Part shown: positions 34,859 to 43,842 of the stretch, piece by piece
How the letters are laid out: each line of letters begins with the position of its first letter
Position numbering within the stretch: the stretch's first letter is position 1
The notes under the pieces: generated by a model
The model's database searches: none
What the model saw: only the letters and a program-made list of their open reading frames with translations
Told to the model about the DNA's origin: nothing
Position numbers and translations under genes: made by a program
Assembly (NCBI GenBank): GCA_008933615.1
Contig: WBUR01000014.1
Span: 17,020-81,019 of the forward strand
Direction: 5' to 3'
Source of the DNA: a bacterium
GTDB lineage: Bacteria > CLD3 > SB21
DNA length: 64,000 nt

Positions 34859-36688
34859 ATGAATGCATCAACGCAAGCCGCCGTCACTTCATTGGCGCAA
34901 TTGTTTTACAGGAGCGAGGCCAATTTCGGAAGCAAAGCAATGTACATGAGTAAACGTAATGACGCCTACCGCACTCTGACTTATAACGAAGCCGGGGTCA
35001 TCATCCGTAACCTTGCTCTGGGCCTTGCGTCACTTGGAGTCAAGAAAGATGATAAAGTTTCTATCTTATGCCCGACACAGGAAGAATGGGCAATTGCAGA
35101 CTTCGCCATTCTCTCCCTCGGCGCAGTCACCGTTCCGATCTATCCAAACCTGCCCGCAAAACAAGTTGAGTACATTATACAGAACTCCGATGCAAAAGCG
35201 GTTTTCGTTTCGGATCAGGAACAATTAGCTAAAATTATCGAGATAAAAAATAATTGTCCTTCGCTGACGCATGCCGTACTGGTGACTGCAGACGACAAGA
35301 AAAAAGATTATGTGATGCATTTCAGTGAATTGCAGGAAGCTGGAAAAAAATTCGGCGCCTCCCACCCGAATTATATCGAAGAGTGTCTCAAAAAAATATC
35401 TGCGAAAGATCTGGCGACGATTATTTACACATCCGGAACTACCGGCACACCCAAAGGCGTTATGCTGTCGCATAATAATCTTCTGACCAATTCTCAGACG
35501 GCGGTGACGGTTGCGAAGATCGGGCCGGACGATATTTTCCTGTCTTTTTTGCCTTTGGCGCATGTGTTTGAGCGTATGGCAGGACATTTTATGCCGATCT
35601 CCCAAGGCTGCGCTATCGCCTATGCCGAGAGTATTGAAAAAGTACCGCAAAATATGGGCGAAGTTCGACCAACCATTATGACGGCCGTTCCCCGATTATA
35701 TGAGAAAATCTATAACCGGGTGCAGGAGGGGCTTTTAACGGCTCCGGCATTGCGGAAGAAAATTTTCGGCTGGGCGATCAAGGTCGGCAAAGAAGCGCGC
35801 GATACCGGCAAAAAAGGGTTTAGCTATAAACTGGCGCACAAACTCGTCTATTCTAAGCTTCATGCGCGATTTGGCGGACGTTTGCGGATTTTCGTTTCCG
35901 GCGGAGCGCCGTTATCCAAAGAGGTCGGAGAGTTCTTTGCTCACATGGGCATGATGATCCTTGAAGGATACGGACTGACGGAAACCTCTCCTATCATTAC
36001 GGTCAATCGACCGGAATTATTTAAGCTCGGTACCGTCGGATGCATAATTGACGGAGTGGAGGCGCGTATCGCTCCGGACGGAGAAATTCTGACACGCGGC
36101 CCTCACGTCATGATGGGTTATTATAAAAATGAAGAAGCAACACGCGAAATGATCGACAAGGACGGATGGCTGCATACCGGAGATATCGGCTATTTCGATC
36201 ATGATAATTATCTCGTCATTACCGACCGGAAGAAGAATCTGATCGTAACATCCGGCGGAAAGAATATTGCGCCGCAGCCGATCGAGACGCTTCTCGTTAC
36301 GATTCCCTACATTGAACAGGTTATGGTCATCGGCGATAACCGCAATTTCATCAGCGCGCTGGTAGTACCTAATCTCGATCAACTGCGGAAGTACGCCAAC
36401 GACCACCAGATTGCTTTTAACAGCGATGAGCAGTTGATCAGCAACAAAGATGTTTATAACATGGTTGACAAGCTAATCCAGGAAGCCCAGGATCATGCAG
36501 GTATTGCGCGGTATGAGAAGGTTCGTAAATTTGCGTTCCTGCCGAAAGCTTTCACTATCGAGAGCGGCGAACTCACGCCGACATTAAAGATCAAACGTAA
36601 CGTGATCACACAGAACTTTGTGAGCATTATTGAATCGCTTTACAATAAAGAAACCGAAAAATTAAACGAAGGTGACAGCACCAACTAA
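34859..36688 (+). CDS. long-chain acyl-CoA synthetase (AMP-forming)
   Basis: Activates fatty acids to acyl-CoA through an acyl-adenylate. The protein has about 609 residues. The AMP-binding motif 'IIYTSGTTGTPKGVMLSHNN' is at about 190-210. 'EGYGLTETSPIITVNRP' and the hinge region 'GWLHTGDIGYFDHDNYLVIT' with 'DRKKNLIVTSGGKNIAPQ' are intact. This is the FAA/FadD15-like subgroup ('SFLPLAHVFERM'). The start at 34859 follows ACAGGAG by 7 nt; the preceding GTG is an alternative. A very large unknown gene follows after 13 nt, so the two are probably co-expressed. Confidence 0.93.
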   Translation: MNASTQAAVTSLAQLFYRSEANFGSKAMYMSKRNDAYRTLTYNEAGVIIRNLALGLASLGVKKDDKVSILCPTQEEWAIADFAILSLGAVTVPIYPNLPAKQVEYIIQNSDAKAVFVSDQEQLAKIIEIKNNCPSLTHAVLVTADDKKKDYVMHFSELQEAGKKFGASHPNYIEECLKKISAKDLATIIYTSGTTGTPKGVMLSHNNLLTNSQTAVTVAKIGPDDIFLSFLPLAHVFERMAGHFMPISQGCAIAYAESIEKVPQNMGEVRPTIMTAVPRLYEKIYNRVQEGLLTAPALRKKIFGWAIKVGKEARDTGKKGFSYKLAHKLVYSKLHARFGGRLRIFVSGGAPLSKEVGEFFAHMGMMILEGYGLTETSPIITVNRPELFKLGTVGCIIDGVEARIAPDGEILTRGPHVMMGYYKNEEATREMIDKDGWLHTGDIGYFDHDNYLVITDRKKNLIVTSGGKNIAPQPIETLLVTIPYIEQVMVIGDNRNFISALVVPNLDQLRKYANDHQIAFNSDEQLISNKDVYNMVDKLIQEAQDHAGIARYEKVRKFAFLPKAFTIESGELTPTLKIKRNVITQNFVSIIESLYNKETEKLNEGDSTN

Positions 36689-36701
36689 CCATTGAAAGAA
36701 C

Positions 36702-39473
36702 ATGATCGATACTAAACATATCCTAACGGTCGGAGTTGACGACGATACCAAGGCCATTTACGACGAGTATATTGACAACCTGAATCAAAAAATCAGTATT
36801 TCTCCGGCCAATGCCAAAACGGCGTTCAAAGGATTGATGAATATTCTCATTTCTCTCGAGGAAAATAAGAATATCCGTAAAGGCTACGATTCGCTTCCGT
36901 CCTTCTTCATCACGCACCGTATGTTGTACATGAAATTATTCGACTTCCTGACCGAGAATAAATTCTCGCCGGAGGACATTGATAATTTTCTGTTTAATGA
37001 CCAGCCCTTGGCTCTGCCGTCAAATGAAGAATTCCTGACTTTTTGTAATGACGCTATATCGCGCGTATTTGAGACGTTGCAGCCTTTTCTCGATGCAGAC
37101 GATGACGCCGACCGGTTTAACCGGGTCATCGCCTTATATACCCAATTCCTGAAAACTCAAAACGACGTTGGCGCAATGGTGACGCTGATCCATCAATTCT
37201 CAGGCTTCGCCGACAAAATCTACATGGCCGGTTACAAAAAAACCAACGACGGCTGGGGCGGAAAACTCGATCTGGATAACGAGGTTTATCCTGTTTTTTT
37301 TGAACAGATCATTCGTGAAGAAGTCGAGCCGTATAAATATTCTGAATACGTCGTTCATTTTCTATATGACCGGTTAAAAGAAGTCGGCGAGGCGGAAACT
37401 GTTTTGCCCGATCTGTATGAGTTTTCCAAATCCCTTGCAAGTGGCGCCCAGTTGCGCGATGAGATCAAAGCCGCTGACGAAATGCTCGCCACTGAAATTT
37501 CAAAAACGATACAGCTTGTTCAGGAACAGAAAGGCGAAGCGCTCAGCGCGTTTGCCCAGAGCGCAATCGTTAAGGAGCTGACCGCCTATGAAAAACTGGA
37601 AGGCATCATCTATTTCTATTTTGACGACCGACGTTTGCATAAAGCCATGAAAGATACCAACACGGCTGATTTGTACGAATCGGCGCTCCGTATCATGAAA
37701 GATTACAGCCCGAAGATCAAACATTTCGTCATGTACGCGCTGGGGAAACTTTTGCTTGCTCCGAAATCCAAGGTCAAGATGGACGAATCGTCGCTTAAGA
37801 TGTTCTGCAAGGAAACAAAGATGTGTCTGGAAACTATCAACAGCGATGCGGTGATGAATAATCTGCCTGCACAGTACCGTCAGCGCGTTCCGGATCTGGA
37901 AGTGCGGTTTCTCATGAACCGCATGATGACGAGCACCGTAACGTTGGAAAGATTTGAAGAACTGCAGGATCAGTTTCGCCAGTACCTGACCAATCAGCAG
38001 GATTTCCCGTTGATTCACGAAATGTATATCGAACGCGCAGCCGAAAAACGCCACGCCTCGGCGCTCATGTCATTTTATATTCTCGCCTGGCTCGCGCATG
38101 ACATTGGCGATGTATTCCCTGATCCGCTGATCAAAGTTCTGGCGGGACGCCTTTCCCTGACGTACAGTTTTACGCGTCGGATTAATTTGTTTTTTGAGAT
38201 AAAGAAACTGCGGTACGAATTTGACGGTACGCACGGCGACAGAGAAACGTTGTATTATAACGGATTTGATAAACAACATGTTGAAATACCTGAAAAAGAA
38301 AAACATACGCCGCTTAAAGACCGGCCTTTCGACGAACAGTGGATCATGCTCTACCATTTTATCAACAACAAAGAACTTCAGCAGGCGTTGCGCCTTATCG
38401 ACGAACAAGTTCTCTTCGATTACATCTATTCCAATCCAAAGCACACGGCTGAAGAGCTTGAAGAAGCGCGAATGGAATTACGCGGAAAGGTATATAAAAT
38501 ACTCGATGATAAATTTCTCGATCTGATCAGTAATGAAGAAGAGCACGATAAACGCGTTGCGGAGTCGCGCGGAGAATTTCCCGCAGCCTATTACGGGAAA
38601 TACGAAAAAGTTCGCAGTCTGCTCATAGCGCAGTTTCTAGCCTCCACGTGGGACGTAGAAGTATACGAACTCAAACGCAAAGGCAAGAAACCGCTGATCC
38701 GCATGACCCAGACGGAACTGCTGCGCAGTATCAAGAACATCGACGTCAAACGCGTGCTGGAACAGTACGAATACAAAGAAGCGCGTGAAAACATCGACGT
38801 CAATACGCTTAGCAAACAGGCCGAGGCGCGCGAACAGTTGCTCGGCTTCATTAATGGTTCCGTGAAAGAAGAAGCGCGAACCGTTCAAAAACTTAACGGG
38901 CTTTCCGATGAAGCTATTGCGCTGTTGAGTTATTCCTCGACCAAACTGCGCTCGAATGAACTCAAGGTCGAACTCGGCGTGAAACAACTGGTCGAAAGAC
39001 TCAAAGCCGACCTGGGCTTACAGGCATCGCGCGAGCCGCTCGCTCTCTCTACTATCCTTAATAATGCCTTCGCCGGTCAATATGGAAAGATCGACATAAA
39101 GGTCATAAAGAAGGACAAGAGCGGTAAGCCCCTCATCGATCAGGAAACAGGCGAAGAAGCAGAAAAGACCTACACGATCACGCCGGAAAAATTTCCCGAC
39201 TATCTTATTCCGGCGCGCGAGGAGATCGAGCGTATGGATAAAAAACAGCTTTATAGAACATTTTATTCTTTCACACTGCAGAGCATCATCAGCGAAACCT
39301 TCACGTCATTGACCTTTATCAGAGAAGCCCTTGCAAAGAATAAATATGTGGTCGCCGCTGACGGTTTGAAGGAACAGGCGCTGGAGAATCACGAGATCCT
39401 AGAATATGCGCGCATCAAAATGGAAATGGCCAATCAGCTCGCGCCGTATGAAATACCACAGAATGTGGCGTGA
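36702..39473 (+). CDS. large hypothetical helical protein (923 aa)
   Basis: I do not recognise this protein. It is predicted cytoplasmic: no signal peptide, no clear membrane helix. It is almost wholly alpha-helical and charged, with long segments rich in Glu, Lys, Leu and Tyr. No Walker, helicase, nuclease or kinase motif is visible. Features that could help a search are 'GDRETLYYNGFDKQHVEIP' near residue 510, 'MTQTELLRSIKNIDVKRVL' near 670, and a C-terminal part with 'KKDKSGKPLIDQETGEEAEK' followed by a helical tail. It starts 13 nt after the acyl-CoA ligase stop. The last 15 nt of the gene recur as a near-identical repeat on the far side of the Fic gene. Confidence 0.8.
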   Translation: MIDTKHILTVGVDDDTKAIYDEYIDNLNQKISISPANAKTAFKGLMNILISLEENKNIRKGYDSLPSFFITHRMLYMKLFDFLTENKFSPEDIDNFLFNDQPLALPSNEEFLTFCNDAISRVFETLQPFLDADDDADRFNRVIALYTQFLKTQNDVGAMVTLIHQFSGFADKIYMAGYKKTNDGWGGKLDLDNEVYPVFFEQIIREEVEPYKYSEYVVHFLYDRLKEVGEAETVLPDLYEFSKSLASGAQLRDEIKAADEMLATEISKTIQLVQEQKGEALSAFAQSAIVKELTAYEKLEGIIYFYFDDRRLHKAMKDTNTADLYESALRIMKDYSPKIKHFVMYALGKLLLAPKSKVKMDESSLKMFCKETKMCLETINSDAVMNNLPAQYRQRVPDLEVRFLMNRMMTSTVTLERFEELQDQFRQYLTNQQDFPLIHEMYIERAAEKRHASALMSFYILAWLAHDIGDVFPDPLIKVLAGRLSLTYSFTRRINLFFEIKKLRYEFDGTHGDRETLYYNGFDKQHVEIPEKEKHTPLKDRPFDEQWIMLYHFINNKELQQALRLIDEQVLFDYIYSNPKHTAEELEEARMELRGKVYKILDDKFLDLISNEEEHDKRVAESRGEFPAAYYGKYEKVRSLLIAQFLASTWDVEVYELKRKGKKPLIRMTQTELLRSIKNIDVKRVLEQYEYKEARENIDVNTLSKQAEAREQLLGFINGSVKEEARTVQKLNGLSDEAIALLSYSSTKLRSNELKVELGVKQLVERLKADLGLQASREPLALSTILNNAFAGQYGKIDIKVIKKDKSGKPLIDQETGEEAEKTYTITPEKFPDYLIPAREEIERMDKKQLYRTFYSFTLQSIISETFTSLTFIREALAKNKYVVAADGLKEQALENHEILEYARIKMEMANQLAPYEIPQNVA
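39459..39473 (+). repeat. 15-bp direct repeat, left copy
   Basis: CAGAATGTGGCGTGA, the end of the 923-residue gene including its stop. It matches 40722-40736 at 14 of 15 positions and so brackets the Fic gene and its operator. Confidence 0.5.
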
Positions 39474-39548
39474 CAGAATTAGGTGTTGTTTTTTGAAGAG
39501 AGGTAAGTTTTGCCCGCGACTTTATGACAAAGGCAATTTATCGTTCTT

Positions 39549-39590
39549 TTTACCCTCGTTTGACGAACGAGTGTAAATGTTACCCTCGTT
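39549..39590 (+). promoter_or_regulatory. palindromic operator upstream of fic
   Basis: TTTACCCTCGTT (39549-39560) and AACGAGTGTAAA (39566-39577) form a 29-bp palindrome with one mismatched pair around a 5-nt centre. A third half-site, TTACCCTCGTT (39580-39590), follows just before the Fic start. The arrangement suits a dimeric repressor with an extra half-site. The Fic protein itself ends in a winged-helix-like domain and may be the repressor. Confidence 0.65.
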
Positions 39591-39604
39591 GAAAATTGAA
39601 AAAA

Positions 39605-40690
39605 ATGAAGTATCATCCGTTAAAACCACACAATACATTACCTGATTTGCCCCCGAAGGCAGAGGTTGAAACAAAAGCAATCCTTAAGAAAGCCCTGTCG
39701 GCAAGCAGATCACTTTCTGAATTAAAGGGAGCCATCACTAATTTACCTAATCCCCTTTTGTTTGTTGACACTATCCACTTGCAGGAAGCCCGGGCCAGTT
39801 CAGCTATTGAAAATATCATTACGACTCAGGACGCGCTTTTTCAAGCCTCCGTCGCAGACAAACAAATTGAAAACCCTGCGACAAAAGAAGTCATTCATTA
39901 TAAAGACGCTTTATGGTTTGGCATAGAGCAGCTTAAAAAAAAACCGCTCCTGACTACCAATCTTTTCATTGAGATCATGCGGATCATAAAGGAAAACAGG
40001 TCTGGCATACGAAATATACCGGGAACACAATTAAAAAACCCGGTTACCGGCCTGATAATTTATACGCCGCCCGAAGGAGAAGGCATTATAAGAGATAAAC
40101 TAAAAGCGTTGGAAACATTCATTAATACCGAAAACGGTATGGACCCTATGATTAAATTGGCCTTGATTCACTATCAGTTTGAAGCGATTCACCCTTTTTT
40201 TGATGGAAATGGAAGAACCGGCAGGATCATTCTTTTGCTCTATCTAAAAATTTGCGGGTTAATGGACTTGCCGGCGCTCTATTTAAGTAGTTATATTTTG
40301 AAAAACAAAAATACATATTATGTCAACTTAAGAAATGTAACCGAAAAAAATGATTGGGAAAGCTGGATCCTTTACATGCTTGATATGATAGAGGTGACTT
40401 CTCAAAAAGGAAGAGAACGGATTGAGGAAACGAAAACATTAATGAAATCAATGGGCGGCAAGATTCAAAAAAAACTGCCTAAAATATATTCAAAAGATCT
40501 TTTGGAAATACTATTTCGGCTGCCCTACACAAAACGAAATTTTATAGAAACCGCAGGGCTGGGTAATATCAAAACCTCGGGATCTTATTTAAAAAGTTTG
40601 GAAGAAAAAGGATTTCTTAAAAGTGTAACCGTAGGCAAAGAAAAACTTTATTTAAACTTTCAGCTGATGGAGATACTAAAAAAACAGTAG
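39605..40690 (+). CDS. Fic family protein (class II, with C-terminal winged helix)
   Basis: A Fic-domain enzyme of about 361 residues, expected to transfer AMP or another nucleotide to a protein target. The catalytic motif is intact at 196-207 (HPFFDGNGRTGR). An N-terminal inhibitory helix motif S65-x3-E69-N70 ('SSAIENI') precedes the core, making it class II with self-inhibition. The C-terminal 70 residues ('YTKRNFIETAGLGNIKTSGSYL') look like a winged helix. The gene is more AT-rich than its neighbours and is bracketed by a 15-bp direct repeat, which suggests acquisition. ATG 39605 is used; TTG 39596 is in frame and possible. No obvious antitoxin neighbour. Confidence 0.9.
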   Translation: MKYHPLKPHNTLPDLPPKAEVETKAILKKALSASRSLSELKGAITNLPNPLLFVDTIHLQEARASSAIENIITTQDALFQASVADKQIENPATKEVIHYKDALWFGIEQLKKKPLLTTNLFIEIMRIIKENRSGIRNIPGTQLKNPVTGLIIYTPPEGEGIIRDKLKALETFINTENGMDPMIKLALIHYQFEAIHPFFDGNGRTGRIILLLYLKICGLMDLPALYLSSYILKNKNTYYVNLRNVTEKNDWESWILYMLDMIEVTSQKGRERIEETKTLMKSMGGKIQKKLPKIYSKDLLEILFRLPYTKRNFIETAGLGNIKTSGSYLKSLEEKGFLKSVTVGKEKLYLNFQLMEILKKQ

Positions 40691-40721
40691 TCGGACGCGA
40701 AATGGACACGTTGAATTGCAG

Positions 40722-40736
40722 CAGAATGTGGGGTGA
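40722..40736 (+). repeat. 15-bp direct repeat, right copy
   Basis: CAGAATGTGGGGTGA, differing at one base from 39459-39473. Confidence 0.5.
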
Positions 40737-40835
40737 GTTGGTTCGAATAGTTGTCGTGTGAACTTGAAGATCATTACGTTCGTCACTTTAGACAAAATTA
40801 TATGTTTATATATCATTTTTGCAAAGGAGGTTCCA

Positions 40836-41306
40836 GTGCGTTATTTTATTCCAGCTTTTGCAGCCATAATTGTGGCCTGCTTGGGATGTTCAAATCCTCA
40901 TAAAGAACTAAAAACAGAGCACGATGCTCTTCGTCTGAAACATACGACCTTTAAGAAGGATCACGACAGTCTTCGTACGGAACACCGCAACCTGAAATCT
41001 GCGCATATCGCCCTATTAACCAACGAAAAGAACCTGAACCCTTCGGTAATCTACCCGGAACATGAATTGTGGGCGCGTACACATGACAGTCTTGCGCTTG
41101 CGCATAATGCGTTAGTTGTTGCGCACAGGGCAATAGAAGAACAGCACAAGTCGGGTAATGTGTCCGTTGAGCAAATGGAGTCTGATCACAGTCGGATGCG
41201 GGAAGAACACAAAAGAATGCAGGAGGAGCACGACCTTTGGATCGCTCAACATATCACGATGCGAGATGACCATTTAAAAGCCATGGAAGAATTAAAGAAA
41301 GAGTAG
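40836..41306 (+). CDS. histidine-heptad coiled-coil lipoprotein
   Basis: A 156-residue lipoprotein of no family known to me. GTG 40836 is the start: AAAGGAGG lies 5 nt before it and a lipoprotein signal follows (hydrophobic run then VACLGC, lipid Cys18). An in-frame upstream codon at 40758 lacks these. All 16 histidines lie on an exact 7-residue spacing: 22, 29, 36, 43, 50, 57; then 76, 83, 90, 97, 104; then 118, 125, 132, 139, 146. A hydrophobic residue (Leu, Phe, Met, Ile or Trp) sits three residues after almost every His, so His occupies one core position and the hydrophobic residue the other. Metal, haem or pH sensing are possible roles, all inferred. Confidence 0.85.
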   Translation: MRYFIPAFAAIIVACLGCSNPHKELKTEHDALRLKHTTFKKDHDSLRTEHRNLKSAHIALLTNEKNLNPSVIYPEHELWARTHDSLALAHNALVVAHRAIEEQHKSGNVSVEQMESDHSRMREEHKRMQEEHDLWIAQHITMRDDHLKAMEELKKE

Positions 41307-41399
41307 AGTGAAGTTGTCTGATGTGTGTCCCGCGTGAATCAAGGATTTAAGGAAGACGCACTGATTAACAAACAAGTCTTGCGCTTTATTTGAATTGAG

Positions 41400-41939
41400 A
41401 TGACTAAGATGAAAATATCATTCTTGAGAAAAGACAGTCCCTTCCTTCCGTTATTCTGGATAGGGATATCTGTCATATTGTTGGTCGCCGATTACAATGC
41501 CGGCCCGTTTATCCAATTTCCGATCACTTATCTTATTCCTGTCGCTCTGGCGTCTTGGTATACCGGACGCGGTTGGGGTATTGCATTTGCTATAGCGCTG
41601 CCTCTGGTCCGCTTGTTTTTTAATATCGCTCTGTGGACAGTCCCATGGACTTTTGTTGACGCTTCTATTAATTGTTTTATCAGAATCACCATTTTTTCCC
41701 TGCTTGCGATTCTGATAAACCGCACAGCCAGCCAATCGCGGGAATTAACCGAGGAAGTTGAAATTTTGAGCGGATTGCTGCCTATTTGTTCCTTTTGTAA
41801 AAAAATTCGTGACGATAAGCAGGAGTGGCAACCAATCGAGTCGTATATATCAAAAAGGAGCGAGGCATCATTTTCACACGGCCTGTGCCCGGAATGCGCC
41901 GAAAAGCATTACGGAGAATATCTGAGGAAGAAGTCATAG
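41400..41939 (+). CDS. small membrane protein with CxxC/CPEC tail motif
   Basis: A 179-residue protein. Residues about 15-110 form three or four membrane helices ('FLPLFWIGISVILLVADY', 'FPITYLIPVALASWYTG', 'FIRITIFSLLAILI'), resembling the membrane sensor part of some histidine kinases. After a short coiled coil it ends in a domain read from 'LPICSFCKKIRDDKQEW' to 'SFSHGLCPECAEKHY'. This tail is widespread at the ends of bacterial signalling proteins, with a CxxC and a CPEC that could bind zinc or react with redox signals. There is no kinase or cyclase domain, so this is a stripped-down sensor or an accessory protein. Neighbours give no clue. The 253-nt gap after it holds nothing I recognise. 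Confidence 0.82.
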   Translation: MTKMKISFLRKDSPFLPLFWIGISVILLVADYNAGPFIQFPITYLIPVALASWYTGRGWGIAFAIALPLVRLFFNIALWTVPWTFVDASINCFIRITIFSLLAILINRTASQSRELTEEVEILSGLLPICSFCKKIRDDKQEWQPIESYISKRSEASFSHGLCPECAEKHYGEYLRKKS

Positions 41940-42192
41940 CCATTGAAATGGTTGACCTACTGCGCTACGGAGCGCCGGAAAAATACATGAAAGAACTCAT
42001 AACCTAGCCGAAAAGCAAATAAGTTGGTGGTCGCCGTATAGGCGGTTATGAAGAGATAGCACGCATACAATGAAAGCAGCGTGTTGTGAATTAATCAAAA
42101 TTTAGATTTCAAAGGTAAGCTTTACTCAGGTTTTCCAACCGTTCTTTAAATTACACTTCTGCTCCAACTGATCTATACGGAGGAAAAAATTT

Positions 42193-43806
42193 ATGAATCC
42201 CATGCGTCTACACCGAATCGTTGTTGTAATAAGTTTATGCGGCTTGGTAATCAGTTCATGCGGAAAATCCGAAAAGATTTCCGATGATGCTAATTTAAAA
42301 CCCAAATACGGCGGCACGCTCGTTTACACCAAGAACAGCCCGCCCGTAACGCTCGATCCAGCGCTTACCACAGAAACGGAATCCACGATTCCCTGCGATA
42401 ATATTTTCGATCCATTGGTACAGCTCCAGCTCGGCAAAACGGGCATTGCGCCGGCGCTCGCAAAAACTTGGGATATTTCCAAAGATGGACTGGTCTACAC
42501 CTTTCATTTGCGCACGGGCGTTACATTTCACGACGGCACGCCATTCACCGCCAAAGCGGTTCTCTTCAGTTTCAACCGTCAGCGCGATCCGAAACACCCC
42601 TTCCATCAGGGCGGCGACAAATTCGAGTACTGGAAAAACTTCTCGATGAATGAAATGATCAAAGATATTAAGGCGGTGAACGATTCAACAGTACAGTTCA
42701 CGCTATCCAGCGCCAACGCAACTTTTCTGTATATTCTCAGCATGCAGTTCACCGCTATCGTGAGCCCTGACGGTATGAAAAAATACGGCACTCAGTTCTA
42801 TGCCCACCCGATCGGAACCGGCGCGTTTCATTTTGTATCGTGGCAGAGCGATGATAATCTGATACTCGCGGCAAATACGGAATACTGGGACGGGAGGCCG
42901 TATCTTGATACCTTGATATTCAAAGCGGTTAATAAATCGGAAGAACGGGTTTCCAGATTGCTTTCAGGTGAATACGACATGATCGAATCGCCGACGCCGG
43001 AAAAGATCTCCGAGATCGAAAACAATAAGAACCTCAAAGTTTTCAAACAGCCCGGCGTCAACATTGCCTACATGGCGATGAATATGAACAAAAAACCTTT
43101 TTCGGACGAACGCGTGCGCAAAGCGATCGTGTATGCGGTTAACCGCGAGAAACTCGTGGAACAAGTGTATGGAGAATTCGGGCGTCCCGCGAAAAATCCT
43201 ATTCCGCCGATGTTATTAGGATATAATGAAGAAATTCGTTTCACACCGTACGATCCTGAAAAAGCAAAACAATTACTCGCAGAGGCAGGCTTTCCCGACG
43301 GTTTTAAAACGAAGCTTTGGTATATGCCCATCGCGCGGGAATATATGCCTGACGGTAAAAGAACGGCTGAACTCATCGAAGCAGATCTGAAAGCGGTTGG
43401 CATCGAAGCTGAAATTTCAACCTATCCATGGCACGAATATCTTGAAAAACTTTACCGCGGCGAACATGAGATGGCGATCATGGGCTGGATTGCCGACATT
43501 CCCGATCCGGATAATTTTTTCTACCCGCTGCTGGACAAAACGGTCGCGGAAATCGTTCCGTCCAACAACATTGCCTTTTATAAAGGTGAGGATATGCATC
43601 AGCTTTTGCTCCAGGGCAAGTTAGCCACGGATTTGGTTGCACGCAGTAAGATCTATAGAGACGCTTGCGCCGTATTCAACCGTGATCTTCCGTGGTTCAC
43701 GATCGCGCATTCCGTCGTGATCGTTCCGATGCAATCGTACGTAATGAATTTTCAGCCGTATGCAAGTTACGCGCGTAAATTTAATACCGTTTGGCTAAAC
43801 AGATAG
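42193..43806 (+). CDS. peptide ABC transporter substrate-binding lipoprotein 1
   Basis: A 537-residue family 5 (oligopeptide/dipeptide/nickel type) solute-binding protein. The signal sequence ends in a lipobox (VISSC, Cys about 17), so it is anchored in the envelope. Family marks are 'YTKNSPPVTLDPALTTETES', 'TFHLRTGVTFHDGTPFTAKAV', and 'FKQPGVNIAYMAMNMNKKPF'. GGAGGAAA precedes the ATG. It is the first of three tandem paralogues that align from end to end. No permease or ATPase gene is in the cluster, so the importer lies elsewhere or is shared. Ligand unknown; peptides are most likely. Confidence 0.93.
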   Translation: MNPMRLHRIVVVISLCGLVISSCGKSEKISDDANLKPKYGGTLVYTKNSPPVTLDPALTTETESTIPCDNIFDPLVQLQLGKTGIAPALAKTWDISKDGLVYTFHLRTGVTFHDGTPFTAKAVLFSFNRQRDPKHPFHQGGDKFEYWKNFSMNEMIKDIKAVNDSTVQFTLSSANATFLYILSMQFTAIVSPDGMKKYGTQFYAHPIGTGAFHFVSWQSDDNLILAANTEYWDGRPYLDTLIFKAVNKSEERVSRLLSGEYDMIESPTPEKISEIENNKNLKVFKQPGVNIAYMAMNMNKKPFSDERVRKAIVYAVNREKLVEQVYGEFGRPAKNPIPPMLLGYNEEIRFTPYDPEKAKQLLAEAGFPDGFKTKLWYMPIAREYMPDGKRTAELIEADLKAVGIEAEISTYPWHEYLEKLYRGEHEMAIMGWIADIPDPDNFFYPLLDKTVAEIVPSNNIAFYKGEDMHQLLLQGKLATDLVARSKIYRDACAVFNRDLPWFTIAHSVVIVPMQSYVMNFQPYASYARKFNTVWLNR

Positions 43807-43842
43807 AATTCAAGTTTCATCATTAAACAAGGATATAGAGAT

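Noticed and set aside
41825..42007. Short plus-strand frame overlapping the end of the small membrane protein
   Set aside because: Mostly a frame-shifted reading of the Cys-module gene; no ribosome site, no recognisable sequence.
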